A DNA stretch of 64,000 bases from Flaccisagitta enflata (Eukaryota; Chaetognatha; Sagittoidea; Aphragmophora), in the NCBI GenBank assembly GCA_965153355.1, contig OZ231127.1, forward strand, positions 62,310,001 to 62,374,000, read 5' to 3'. Position numbers and translations under genes: made by a program. This document shows positions 53,023 through 64,000 of the stretch, piece after piece; positions within the stretch are counted from its first letter, which is position 1, and every line of letters begins with the position of its first letter. The notes beneath the pieces are model-generated. The model was not told the origin of the DNA. It ran no database searches and saw only the letters and a list, made by a program, of their open reading frames with translations.

Positions 53023-53408
53023 AACAAGGCTAAGTAGGCCAACGATACGTCCTCTTTGAATGAATGTTTTTTATGAATGAATGTTTCTTATGAATGAACG
53101 TTTTCTATGAATAAATGGTTTTTTCTAATGAATGTTTTTATGAATGAATGTTTTTATGAATGAATGTTTTTTATGAATAAATGTCTTTAATGAATGAATG
53201 TTTTTTATGAATGAATGTATTTTATGAATGAATGTTTTTTTATGAATGAAGGTTTTTTGACAAATGAATGTCATTTGTGAATGGTTAGAACTACTTTTCT
53301 GTTGAAAAATGACTGATTTTGATGATTTTAATGAATGCGTTACCAACCAACCAACAGACAGACCGACGGACACAGCCTATAATAGAGATGCGCGGACGCA
53401 TCTAAAAA
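53023..53408 (+). mobile_element. Family B element with expanded core
   Basis: Start AACAAGGCTAAGTAGGCC; a core of about a dozen 'tatgaatgaatgttttt' units (53055-53280); end hairpin AGATGCG-cgga-CGCATCT (53386-53403) and AAAAAT. Confidence 0.8.
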
Positions 53409-53739
53409 TACGAAAACCCTCCTAAATGGCCATAAGGGCAAAGGGAAAAAAATTGTATATGCGTTTCAAGGTACGCGGAGCGGAGTTGAGAGAGAGAGAG
53501 AGAGAGAGAAAATCTGAGAATCTTGTCAAGTACACATGAACGCAGATTGCACCGTAAACTAGATATTGATTAAAATCATTTCAACGGGCTCTTCATTCAA
53601 ACTTTTGATTTCATGACACAATTCTCAGTTTACTAGCTTTCTTAGCTAACTGAATCTAGTTATTTGCGTGGCTGCCCCTACATAGGACGGCAAGCATTTG
53701 ATGGCAACACACAGTGTTTCACCCCATTTTTTCAACTAT

Positions 53740-54290
53740 AGTTGAATGATAATTATGCCACAAATATTTTCATGAGACAAATTACCTGCAGAAATACTTT
53801 GTGTCTTTGTCTTTGTCATATGCTGACCTCAGAAAAACCTTTAAATTGGCAATTCACATAGGAAAAGCAAAGAAAATAAGGAGTTTTAAAAAGAATTTGC
53901 TTTCATTTTTTTTCTTTTTGCTGCTGTTAAAATTATAAGACTCTCAAATGCAGAGAAATTTTGCATTTTCAAAAACATAGCCGCCTTCATAATCAATTTT
54001 GGAAGGCGGCTATGTTCTTCATTTTTGTGTTTTTTCATTTTCTATGCAAAGTTATAATTTTAACAAGCCTCCTATCAGTGAACAAAAATTAAATCTTGAA
54101 TATTTTCTAGTGAATACGTTTAGTTATTGATAGCTCTACCAGCTCTTTTTCCCTATTTGAATGCAAATTTTATATTGAAATATCCATTATGATACACTTC
54201 AATGATTTTTTTCATGTCATTCTTTATTTTCATTTTCATAGAATTTTCTGTTTTGACCCCTGTTGACACACTAAATCTTGCCGTCAGATG
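53740..54290. repeat. Hairpin-bearing dispersed repeat, copy 1
   Basis: The outer stem GTTAAAATTATAA (53926-53938) pairs with 54052-54064; the inner stem ACATAGCCGCCTTC (53975-53988) pairs with 54002-54015. Downstream 'gcctcctatcagtga' and AT-rich sequence align with the copy at 61.7-62.3 kb. Confidence 0.7.
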
Positions 54291-54967
54291 CTCGCCGTCA
54301 TAGGTTCCGTGACTGATTGACGGCTTGCATCCGGCCTCTCTTCAGACGGAGAGGACAAGATTTGTTGGCGTTGAGAATTGGGACATGTGTGTCCTTGATA
54401 TGTCCTAGATATGTTTTCACCCACAACTGCGACGAGAAATGACGACGACGACGACGACGATCGAATGAAAAATAAAGGGATAGCGACGATGTGGACTAGA
54501 AGGTGCGAGGTAGGCATCGCTTCGGGATTTGTGTTGCAACTTCTTACACCCTTGGCTGATGTCTTCTTTATGCAAATCACAATTTTTTGCGACTAACAAC
54601 GATCTTTGGAGGGAGAATAGAAATGAGAAGGATGAGGCGGAGGAAAGAAGAAAGGAAAAAGTTTGAAAGTGAGAGAGAGAGAGAGAGAGAAAAACCTGAA
54701 TGGGACTAGGGTAGTGGTCGTTTTGTGTCATTAAAGAAAGGACTGTAAAGAATACACGGCGAACCATAAAAAAGGAAACAGCTGTTCTATAAGATATTTT
54801 AGATGAAAAAAAAAACAAACTTATTAATACTTTTTTGTGAGAAATGGAAAGAGTGTCATCAAATGAAGCCAATGTCAGAAATCCCACGAATCTTCGTTGA
54901 TTTTTTTAGGTTTTACAGTAAAAAGAAGATATGGTGTCAGAATCTGTGTATGAACTGTAACTTCTGC

Positions 54968-54999
<32 letters not shown>

Positions 55000-55528
55000 A
55001 AAAGAGACTTTTTTTTTATCCTTTGCAGTACAGGAAATCAATTAAAATCATAGATCATTTGAAAGATATTTAAAAGAGCTTTCATTTGCTGCCCATCTCA
55101 CATTTTTAGCTCAATTCGTTTAGACACAGTAAAGGAAAGACTGAAGAGTATTGATTTTCAAGTTTGAAAAGGTGCATTACCAAAATGTACCCATTTAACT
55201 TCCAACAAATGTCATTTCCAGACGAGTAAAGCTAGGAGGCTGTAATTGGTCTAGAATGAAAGATCTTTTGAAAATTTTTCAAACGGTCACTGATTTTATT
55301 TACTTTCTTTTATTCAAACATGGATATCATATGAGGGGAAAATGATCCGTCATTTTTGAAATTTTTTTTATGAAAAAATTCTTTATTCTGTCAATTATTA
55401 AAGGTTTAAATCAAATTAAATCCTGTTAAAATCTATGACATAGAGAAAGCCCTGCAAAAAATCTGTCATTTGAGCTGTTTCTCATATCGGTAAACAGGGG
55501 ACGGAACATGATCGCCTTACTTTTGCAG

Positions 55529-55626
55529 CTTGTAGAAGAATCTCAGTTCATCAGGACGAACTACGAATTTACTTTTTTTTTACTCGAAGAAAATAATCGA
55601 TCTGGAATCGTTCTGTTAAATCACCC
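55529..55626 (+). CDS. Candidate exon, plus strand
   Basis: The acceptor is ACTTTTGCAG, the frame LVEESQFIRTNYEFTFFLLE then ENNRSG, and a possible donor CACCC|GTAATC. A second coding-like frame (RYWLNRRFEEENRIEGTLTP) follows at once in another phase, so a frameshift or chance is possible. Confidence 0.22.
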
Positions 55627-55948
55627 GTAATCTACAACAAACGAATTTCACTCGTACACGCTCGCTATTGGCTCAATCGCCGTTTTGAGGAAGAAAATCG
55701 CATCGAAGGGACATTGACACCTGGGCAACCATGGATTGACGGAACTGAAAGCTATCTTTACATTGTTGCTGGCAGTTGAAAGTCATCGGGAGTCATTACC
55801 GGCTGTGCTCATCAATGTGTACATCAGTTACGTCTGTTTATGTCGCTGCAAGGACAATTAAATTCATCTTGTCAAACTCGCGGTGACAAAAATGAGGTAA
55901 ATCGCAAGAGGACGCTGGCAAGTATGCCTGATATGCGGAATCGATAAA

Positions 55949-55950
<2 letters not shown>

Positions 55951-55995
<45 letters not shown>
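55951..55995. repeat. (AG)n
   Basis: 23 units; another run at 56322-56366 directly precedes the candidate exon at 56380. Confidence 0.93.
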
Positions 55996-56001
<6 letters not shown>

Positions 56002-56098
56002 CAGAGAGAGAGATGGAGGTGTAATGCGCGAACATCCGCTCACGCAGAAATGACGGAGACATTCTGATTGATATTCTGTTTTACATTCTCCTCAATAG

Positions 56099-56279
56099 CG
56101 TTCGTATTGCTGCATTGTCATCTGCATCGTTGGCATCATCAAAATTCAAGAGAACTCAGCGCACGGCTACCAATGGCTTGGCTTACGGAAGTCAGCGAGA
56201 ATCATCACCATCTTTGCCAAGCAGCGTGGGACATCAGTTTCGTCTGTCGCTTCATTCAACACAAAATTGTCTTATCAAG
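56099..56279 (+). CDS. Candidate exon, plus strand
   Basis: The acceptor is CTCCTCAATAG and the donor CAAG|GTGGCA. Two frames are open; the one ending in phase 2 (AWDISFVCRFIQHKIVLS) joins the next candidate exon in phase. The other is Ser/Lys-rich. Product unknown. Confidence 0.25.
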
Positions 56280-56319
56280 GTGGCAAAAACAACGGATATA
56301 ATGAAAAAAAAGAGTAAGA

Positions 56320-56321
<2 letters not shown>

Positions 56322-56366
<45 letters not shown>
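56322..56366. repeat. (AG)n
   Basis: 22 units, 13 nt before the candidate acceptor at 56379. Confidence 0.93.
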
Positions 56367-56368
<2 letters not shown>

Positions 56369-56379
56369 CAAAGACACAG

Positions 56380-56533
56380 ACACGGGCATGCAATTGTTAC
56401 AATATCTCCGCAAGGTACCGTCATTGTTCGAAGGCAAATAGTAGCCGCGGGATGTGCGTCACATTTGGTCGGAGGACTCGAGCAAACGAAGGCCAAGGAG
56501 ACCAGTGGCTGTCGCCAAACATGTGAATTGCAG
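56380..56533 (+). CDS. Candidate exon, plus strand
   Basis: The acceptor CAAAGACACAG follows an (AG)n tract; the donor is CAG|GTGCGG, or GTAAGT 7 nt later. The frame reads HAIVTISPQGTVIVRRQIVA, then AGCASHLVGGLEQTKAKETS: varied, no low complexity, the most protein-like of the unassigned segments. Confidence 0.4.
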
Positions 56534-56579
56534 GTGCGGTGTAAGTCAAGAATAAAAATGAAATTGAAAATAAAAAATA

Positions 56580-57235
56580 GCAAAAAAAAGATGAAAAACT
56601 GAAAAAATAATGATCGTAAAAAGTGAAGGACAAAAAAAAGTAGCTAAAGAAGTGAAAGACAGCAAAAAAACATTGGGTTATGAAAAGTGTAAGACGGCTA
56701 AAAAAATAGAGTGATGAAAAGGGAAAGATGACAAAAAATATGGATGATAAAGAGTGAAAGACAGCAAAAAAGAAGAAAAGAAAAGAAAACATTAGGAGTG
56801 AAAGACAAGAAAAAAATGCTGCTAAAAGTGAAAAACAACGGAAAAAATATAGATGATGAAAAGTGAAAGACGGCAAAAAAATATAGATGATAAAAAGTGA
56901 AGGACGGCAAAAAAAACAGATGATCAAATGTGAAAGATGGCAAAAAATATAGATGATAGAAAGTGAAGGACGGTGAAAAAAATGTAGATAATCAAAAGTG
57001 AAAGACAGCAAAAAAAGAAAAAAAACATTAAAAGGAGTGAAAGACAAAAAAAAAAAAAAAAAAAAAAACTACTTGACAGCAAAAAAATATAGATGATAAA
57101 AAGTGAAAGACGGCAAAAAAATATAGATGATAAAAAATGAAAGACGGCAAAAAAAAAATATAGATAATAAAAAGTGAAAGACAGCAAAAAAAACACAAGA
57201 AGTGAAAGACGGCAAAAAATATTCGGAAATTAAAA
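56580..57235. repeat. AT-rich ~34-bp minisatellite
   Basis: Units of 'gtgaaagacggcaaaaaaat' plus 'atagatgataaaaa', about 17 degenerate copies; the Phe-rich minus-strand frames are artefacts. Confidence 0.85.
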
Positions 57236-58006
57236 AAAAAAGGGAAAAAAATACACTGAGCAGAGTGTAGGTGAATTGCTTAACGCAATTCACAAAAAGA
57301 TAACAGGTAGGAGACTTGCTATGCCGTTGAGGCGCTTGGGTGCTTCACATAGCAGAAGTTGGTTATTTCTTTTCACTCTTTTTATCTAATGCGGAGTGGC
57401 CTATTTTAAGACTTACTATTTTTCTTTTATCAAAAATTGTTCATCTTCTGTTTTCTAGAAAATTGTTTTTGAAGACCTAATTTGCATAATGCAGTAAGAA
57501 AAAACAATATGCTGACATTCTTTGAATTGACTTATACAAATTTCTACATTTCATAAAATTGTTAATCTGCTTCTTCATAAGCTCTTTCATAGCTCATGTT
57601 CTGGTATTTCAGTTTATTTTTTACAAACATTATGATTTTTTAAAATAAGTAATTGTTCTTTTTGCAACAAAATTACATAGGATTTTGCTGAATTTTTAGA
57701 AATCTATGGAAACTTAAAGGCCAAAACAATAACGGAAAATGAAGGAATTTTGAAAAAAAAACGGTCATCTTCATGAGTTTTACCTCTCTACATTACTTAA
57801 ATGGGGTGAAGGGATACTCCCAACTTTTGCAATGTGAAGCACCCAATTGAGGCGCGTGTATATATGCATGTAAATATGCGTGTACATATACGTGCTCATG
57901 CACACTTGTGCGTGTGTTTTTGCTTGTCTGTGTTTTTGCTTGTGTGTGCGTGCTTGTGTGTGTGTGTGTGCGTGTGCGTGGGCTTGCGTGTGTGTGTGTG
58001 TTTGTT

Positions 58007-58108
<102 letters not shown>

Positions 58109-58158
58109 GAGATAAAGAATGATATAAATATATTGTTGTCATGGTGCATCTTCACTAG

Positions 58159-58267
58159 GTACCGCGTTAAACTGTCAAAGCAACGACGTTGGCAAAAAGT
58201 AGGCGCAGGACGTCACACTCGATCGGAAGATTGGAGCAGACAAAGCGCTGAAAGAGGAACATGGCAA
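58159..58267 (+). CDS. Candidate exon, plus strand
   Basis: The acceptor is CTTCACTAG and a possible donor CAA|GTAGAA. The frame is basic (YRVKLSKQRRWQKVGAGRHT...). The minus strand is also open here (FQRFVCSNLPIECDVLRLLF), so strand is uncertain. Confidence 0.2.
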
Positions 58268-58410
58268 GTAGAAGGCTTGCTATATATAGTAATTAGTATA
58301 CGATTCAAGTACCATATGTGTGTGTGTGTGGGTATGTGCGCGCGCTCGTGTGTGTGTCTGTGTTCCTGTTGTATGTCTGTGTCTGTGACTGTGTGTATGA
58401 GGGAGAGAGG

Positions 58411-58450
<40 letters not shown>

Positions 58451-58539
58451 CACATTACGCACAACATGCAACACTTCATATTCATCTTTCTAATTTATCA
58501 GAGGGAGAAGGGAAGCTGGAGGAATGAGTCGATTTAAAG

Positions 58540-58654
58540 AGCGAAACTGTATGGACAAAATTTGGATGATGTTCACGTCAAAGGACCATTGGGAGCAACC
58601 GAAGCAGCTTTACTCGAGCTCGCGGCGCTGGATTCTTTGCAACAGCAGCTATAA
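58540..58654 (+). CDS. Candidate terminal exon, plus strand
   Basis: After ATTTAAAG the frame reads KLYGQNLDDVHVKGPLGATE, then AALLELAALDSLQQQL, then TAA: an amphipathic C-terminal helix. It could end the gene suggested by the segments at 56.1-58.3 kb. Confidence 0.3.
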
Positions 58655-58802
58655 CGGAGCCACTGTTACTCAGCAACAACACCAACAATCATTGACACCC
58701 AACGAACCAGTACAGCCGGAGCAACGCTTGAAATAACAATTGCAAGGAGGGGGCTGTCGATACTTCCAACCAACTTGCAATAGACAACAGCTACGACCAC
58801 AT

Positions 58803-58803
<1 letters not shown>

Positions 58804-58891
<88 letters not shown>
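58804..58891. repeat. (CAA)n
   Basis: 29 uninterrupted units. Confidence 0.95.
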
Positions 58892-58892
<1 letters not shown>

Positions 58893-58948
58893 GAGCATTA
58901 CTGGGGGATCAATGGGGCAGGGGATAGATAGGGGTACGCATTGTGATA

Positions 58949-59438
58949 CACTTTTTTTTATAAGAACATCATTTTTTGGGCAAGCCTTCATTGTTCTTAA
59001 ACTTTAAGCAGTTTCAAGGCTTGAACGTTCTTAAATCGTTCTTGATTTTAATGCATTTTTTAACCTTCAATTTAGAATGTTCTTAATTAGTTTAAGTTTG
59101 TTATTAAGGAAAAAATGAATAAAAATGTCAATGAAACAACAAAGCAGTAGGTTTAAACGTTTTAAGGGAACTAAGATCAATGAAAGTAGAAAGATACATG
59201 CTATATAAAGTGAGACATGATTTGTTGAATAGGAAAAATTTATTGTCTGTCTATTTTCAAAGAACAAATGATTAAAAAAAACAAAACAAAAAATGTTCTT
59301 AGATTTTTGAGATTTGAAGCCTAATGTTTTTAAATTTTTCAAGAAATTAGGCCTTCCAATGTTTTCAGCATGTTCTTAAATTTTTGACCATTTGAAGCCT
59401 AATGTTCTTATAAACTTGGTTCTTATAAGAAAAAAGTG
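58949..59438. mobile_element. TA-flanked MITE
   Basis: 490 bp; CACTTTTTTTTATAAGAAC at the left, inverse GTTCTTATAAGAAAAAAGTG at the right, TA on both sides. Interior repeats 'gttcttaaa(t/c)tt' and 'gaagcctaatgtt'. Confidence 0.7.
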
Positions 59439-59639
59439 TATTTGGTGCAGATGGGAAACGGGTTTGATAGTGATGGTCATTGATAGATTGAGACTGGCTT
59501 GAGTCGCCATTTAATTTGCAAAAGCTTGTGATTCTTTTTTTTTTATTCATGCTTTTTATTACAAATATTTTGTTGTTTTTTTGTTGTTTTTTTTATGATT
59601 TATGGTCAACATCTTGTTTCTTTCTTGTCTCATGAAAAT

Positions 59640-60240
59640 TGCTTAATAAAAACAGTCAGAGGGGTTTCGTCCCGAATGTGACGAAACAAAGATTATCACT
59701 CAAGCGTCCTCGATCGAGTGTCTGTATGCACACAGTTGTGCACGTCAGTGTGTTGTCAATGTGGGCAGAAACGCCCTCAGTGAACGTCCGAATAGTTTAC
59801 AGTCATAATTTATAAATAGGAACGACAGAGGACGCTTTATTCTAAGTAGGACAAATTTTATTGAAAACGCCGTTCGGAGAACGGTACGAGCATTTTTGCT
59901 CTACGAGCTAGTTAGCTTTGTTTACTTCCGGTTTCAGCCAGCCAGACAGGAAAAACTGTAATGTGGAGTTACTAGTTCCATAAACTATGAAAGAAAATCT
60001 ATTGTTTTCCCACTTAGGTTTTGATACATTTGTCTTCATTTTGATATAAAATCTAAAGGAATTGATTAAATTTGATGGGACTGGTGGCAAATTGTTCATT
60101 TTTTAAAGCTCTTTAAAATGCTCACGAATAACAATTAGATTTGTTGAATTCAGACCATGTAAAACTAGAATGAAAGTTGTTTCCTTTTTTGGGAGTCGCA
60201 CTGTAAAAAGAAATCGGGAGAATCGTTCTCCCAGACACTA
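59640..60240. other. No gene seen
   Basis: AT-rich unique sequence; 'gaacgccgttcggagaacgg' near 59865 is a small palindrome. Confidence 0.4.
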
Positions 60241-60749
60241 CAGTAGATGTCGTCTATACTTGGAAATACGGGGGAGCTCATAACCTGAGCATCAGTATAG
60301 TGAGGGGACTGATATTTTGCTGATATGATGTAGAGACCCTAAAGGGTTGACGATGGGGTATGGCATCCCCCTACGGCTTACCCTAGGAAAAAAACATTAA
60401 GTATAAAATTTTGGGATCAATCACTTTTTTTGCAGAATTTCAGCTTTATCCAATTGCTTAAAGTGCAAAACCAGTCTGGGATTCGAACCTGGAACCTTTG
60501 AATAAATAAACTGATCAAGATAAACCTGAAGTCAAGTGAGTAAACCATTAGACAAATTCCAGAAGCAGATTTAACCAAGCGAATTTGAATTAGTATATTC
60601 AAAAGAATTTTCTATTAACAGAGCTGCGATACCCCATCGTCAACCTTATAGGGCATAAGCATTATACACACACAGTTTTATTTCATTTGCATAAAAGGTA
60701 ATTAGGATATGAGGGCCCCCGTATTTCCAAGTATAGACGACATCTACTG
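60241..60749. mobile_element. Tc1/mariner-type MITE with perfect terminal repeats
   Basis: 509 bp; TA|CAGTAGATGTCGTC... with about 34 bp of perfect terminal inverted repeat, and a second inner inverted pair (GGTTGACGATGGGGTAT at 60347 / ATACCCCATCGTCAACC at 60629). No transposase. It carries C3G5-type runs at the inner TIR edge. Confidence 0.85.
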
Positions 60750-60785
60750 TATCATGAGTCCGAGAATTCGCACTCGTTTTTACAC

Positions 60786-60930
<145 letters not shown>

Positions 60931-61010
60931 CTGGGATATGGGAGCAGGACAGATAAAAATTGAGATTCCTTCACGAGTTTGTGTGTGTTATGTGAATTCG
61001 AAAGGAAGAA

Positions 61011-61317
61011 AAACAAGGCCAACACCTATAAGTCGCGTACGAGACTTACATGTTGACTAAAGGGGTTTTTGTATCGGGAAAATTATCGAGATATCACATA
61101 GGGAAAATTTAAATAATAGCTAGATAATACGCCCAATGCAAAAAACCCTTTAGAATTACTTAGAATGACTTGGAATGACTTAGTATACTCTAAAATGACT
61201 TTAAATGACTTAAGGAAATAAAATTGATAAAAAAAAGTAAAATTGTGATGGACCGACCAACGGACGGACGGACAGACAAAGCGGGGTGTTGAGTCGCGTG
61301 CACGCGACTAAAAAAAG
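61011..61317 (+). mobile_element. Family A element carrying a nested small MITE
   Basis: Starts AACAAGGCCAACACC and ends with a perfect hairpin AGTCGCG-tgca-CGCGACT (61292-61309) and A-run. A 91-bp TA-flanked MITE (61060-61150) is inserted inside it. The stretch 61150-61215 repeats 'gacttagaatgactt'. Confidence 0.7.
61060..61150. mobile_element. 91-bp palindromic MITE, copy 1
   Basis: TA|AAGGGGTTTTTGTATCGGG...GCCCAATGCAAAAAACCCTT|TA with 'attatcgagatat' inside. It is inserted within a family A element. Confidence 0.72.
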
Positions 61318-61719
61318 ATAAAAAGACAAAAAAAAGTTGGAGGGACTAAAAAAAGAGAGAGATATAAAGAAAGAAAAAAGAAGAAGGCAGAAAAAAAGGT
61401 TGTTTGTGAGTTGAGAGCGACGATTTGTCTTCCCAGGAGAAAAGTGAAAATGGTTTCTCATCACGGGAAAATTCAACAACGTGGAAATGAAAATGACATT
61501 CAATTTCTGATCCCATCTTTCCATACGTAGCGCCATCTCTGCCAAACCCTCTCTCTCTCACCTACAAATACAATAATTGCAAAATCAATTCTGTTTTCTT
61601 CGTCAAGATGCTTTTTGTCTACTAGATGAGTTGGACAACATTACTTAACAACAAAAAAAACTAGAATAAGACGGAAAATTTATGAAGGAAAATGAAGTGT
61701 TTCACAATACTTTTTGCAT

Positions 61720-62290
61720 AATTATCAGGACAATGATGAAGCTGGAATGCTTTTAGCGGACAAATTGTCTCTAAGGATACTTGGTGCATACATTTTTATC
61801 ATATTCTGACTTGAAATGCAATTTGAACCATGCGATTCACATGAAAACAAGCAAGAAAATGATGATTTTTAGTGATTTTCTGCTTACACTTTTTTTCATT
61901 TTCTGAGGTTGAAATTCTAAGAAAGCCAAATACAGGGAAATTTTGCATTTTGAAAAACATAGTTCTCTCTGTAATCGATTTGGGAAGAGAACTATGTTCT
62001 TTGTTTTTTCATTTTTTCATTTCCTATGCAAATTTAGAATTTCAACCAGCCTCCTGTCAGTGACCAAAAATAAAATAAGTACAAATTTTCAAAGTAATTT
62101 TTTTGGTAACATTGGCTAAACTTGGTCCTTTTGCTGAATCAATGCAAATTTTTCTTTTAAATATCATATCTGAGCCATCTCAATCAACTTTATTCACTTA
62201 TTTTTGCATTTTCATTTATACATTTTTTCTATTTTGATCTTCTTTGAAACACAAATGTTGCCTTCGGAGGGTAGCCGTCATAAAGACAAG
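61720..62290. repeat. Hairpin-bearing dispersed repeat, copy 2
   Basis: The outer stem GGTTGAAATTCTAA (61907-61920) pairs perfectly with 62034-62047; the inner stem ACATAGTTCTCT (61957-61968) pairs with 61986-61997. The stem sequences differ from copy 1 at paired positions, while 'gcctcctgtcagtgac' and 'aaattttgcattt' are conserved. Confidence 0.7.
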
Positions 62291-62479
62291 AACCTTGGGA
62301 GCTCTAACTGGTGTTTCATCCGGATCCCTCGCAACTATCCTTAGAATTATCGAAATTCACCTCAGACTCTACCACAAAGCGGCTCAACAGATACAGATCA
62401 ACAGCAAAAATATCTATAATAGTCGGCTATATGTGAAATGTGTAAGTGACAAGAAAGATAAATTACTTCGAATTACTTC

Positions 62480-62569
62480 AGGGGTTTTTGCATCGGGAAA
62501 ATTATCGAGATATTACATAGGAAATATCTAGATAAAACCTCGATATTATGCCCAATGCGACAACCCCTT
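62480..62569. mobile_element. 90-bp palindromic MITE, copy 2
   Basis: AGGGGTTTTTGCATCGGG...GCCCAATGCGACAACCCCTT followed by TA. About 80% like the copy at 61060. Confidence 0.7.
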
Positions 62570-62913
62570 TAGAATTCTGGTTCGCAATGATTTTAAAAGG
62601 GAATGCATATTGCTTAGTAAGATAAATAATGCACGCAATGTAGCGGACCCAATGTTAGGATTAAAGTAATCGCTTAGGACACGCGTTGCTACGCGATACG
62701 CGTCACTACGATAATCACTAAGTACACTAAGCTCCGACGGATTTCAGGGGACTAACGAATTTTATCTCTTATTAGCAGACTTCTGTTAAAGCCAATATAA
62801 GATATAAAAGGAAACAGATTGATAGGACAAAGACAAGGCATCTGTTATAGGGGGGATTCCGTTAGAAGCGGGTCAGTCAGAGTGGGGAACAATTGTATTG
62901 TGATTGTACATGC

Positions 62914-63267
62914 GGGTGCGCATTGGGGGGGTCGGTAACAACGAACTTTGGAAATGTCAGTCGGACACATGACCAAAGTGTGCACAAAAACGATATATAA
63001 ACACGTGAAAGGAAAAAGGAGTCACACCATATCATTTACAGTCGTGCCACACCCCTTATTTACATTGTAATGAATAGGGAGAAGGAAGAGGAAGAGGAAG
63101 CTCCTATACTTTACTATGGGAAAGGTAGGGTTGGCACGACTATTAATGATAAAATCTCATGAACTTTTCCTTCTAGTTCTCAGGTTGTTTTGTGATTGCG
63201 CATGGTCTGGTGATATGTCCAATTGGCATTTCCAAAGTAGGTTGATACCGACCCCCCCAGTGCGCAT
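62914..63267. mobile_element. 350-bp inverted-repeat element
   Basis: Outer arms TGCGCATTGGGGGGGTCGGT and its near inverse at 63247-63266; a second pair CTTTGGAAATG...; an inner pair AGTCGTGCCA (63041) / TGGCACGACT (63132). The hairpin extends through most of the element. Confidence 0.65.
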
Positions 63268-63429
63268 TGTGTGCGTCTGTGCGAGTCCACGTGCGTCCAC
63301 AATTCTGTGTGTACGAAATACCATCGATGTGGTCTTTTGATGTTTTTGTTTTTTTTTACTTGATGTGCGGAGGACGGAGCAATTACTACCTACACCCACA
63401 GCGACCAGATGGCAATCGTGACGACAAGG

Positions 63430-63485
63430 GCGAAGACGACGACGACGACGACGATGACAACGAAGATGACGACGACGACGACGAT
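63430..63485. repeat. (GAC)n
   Basis: GAC with AAC/GAT interruptions. Confidence 0.9.
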
Positions 63486-63579
63486 CGAGACAACTCTCCC
63501 CTCGCGCGACCCACACATATATAAATTCTCTCCGAAAAGCCCCTTGGGATCGCCTTGCGTTGGCGTTGAGATTCCCATG

Positions 63580-63900
63580 GAATGGCTCAGTGACGAGTTG
63601 TGAGTGGCGAGTGGTGACTGGTGAGTGCCGGTGGGCAAGTGACGAGTGGTGAGAGACGAGTGCTGAGTGATGGGAAGTATTAAACGAGTGGTGAGTGACA
63701 AGTGATGGGTAACAATGTAGAATAATGGATGATTAGTGACAAATGGTGAGTGACAAGAAGTGATTGGCGAGTGTTGAGTTACAAGGGGTGAGTGATGAGC
63801 GCTGGATGGTGAGTGGCGAGTACTGAGTGACGAGTGGCGAGTTACAAGTGGCAAGTACTGGGTAGTGAGTGATGGATGGCAAGTGAGAACAAGTGACTCT
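63580..63900. repeat. GAGTGACGAGTGGT-type minisatellite
   Basis: Degenerate ~14-bp units; long minus-strand frames of the HSPLVTRHSP type derive from it. Confidence 0.8.
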
Positions 63901-64000
63901 CGTCTCTCACCTCTCATCGGTTGCCTTTGAATTGGTATTTAAGGATTCGAAAACAAAAACAATCCATTTTCAGCACTTTGCTAATTGCAGTAGGAATCAA

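Noticed and set aside
55640-55780. RYWLNRRFEEENRIEGTLTP as a Tc1-type transposase fragment
   Set aside because: Superficial resemblance only; no further domain in any frame.
62244-62531. Plus-strand frame with a transposase-like stretch (GVSSGSLATILR)
   Set aside because: The similarity to helix-turn-helix transposases is short; it runs into a MITE, and no catalytic residues are visible.

Overview
This is a eukaryotic nuclear window. It has spliceosomal introns, a 40-kb axonemal dynein gene, an LTR retrotransposon, many small inverted-repeat transposons and very dense microsatellites. The dynein gene means the organism builds motile cilia or flagella. It could be an invertebrate (probably marine) or a flagellated protist; the sequence does not settle which.

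The one gene I can name is on the minus strand at 46805..6969: axonemal dynein intermediate chain 2 (DNAI2 / IC2 / IC69 family). I rebuilt it exon by exon from splice sites, reading phase and family alignment from memory. The model has 17 coding exons plus one doubtful 14-nt micro-exon, sums to 2,076 nt and gives about 691 codons in one frame. It runs from a start codon at 46805, through the conserved EGGWPK motif and the WD40 blades, to an acidic Ala/Gly/Glu/Asp-rich tail. The intron before the penultimate exon is about 19.7 kb. It contains a 5,157-bp LTR retrotransposon (9192..14348) in the same orientation, with nearly identical 495-bp LTRs, a 4-bp target duplication and only a gag-like ORF.

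Layout. 1-6.9 kb: downstream of DNAI2; repeat families G, A and C, a pair of inverted 1.2-kb arms (family D), and a lone plus-strand exon candidate. 6.97-46.8 kb: DNAI2 with repeat-filled introns. 46.8-64 kb: upstream flank with microsatellites, several MITEs and coding-looking plus-strand exon candidates at 49.4, 55.5 and 56.1-58.7 kb that I cannot identify.

The least ordinary content is a set of short dispersed elements (families A, B, C). They begin AACAAG, carry inverted or tandem cores rich in GGAC/GGTC units, and end in a hairpin followed by an A-run. In A and B the hairpin stem differs between copies but stays paired, which points to selection on the hairpin. One copy of A sits cleanly inside a copy of B and gives an empty-site comparison: no target duplication, compatible with insertion between two T residues. 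This recalls Helentron/HINE or bivalve 'pearl' elements. A separate pair of repeats at 53.9 and 61.9 kb also keeps a hairpin through paired base changes. Within DNAI2, long sense-strand (CT)n microsatellites lie just upstream of at least five acceptor sites, and one intron has a GC donor.
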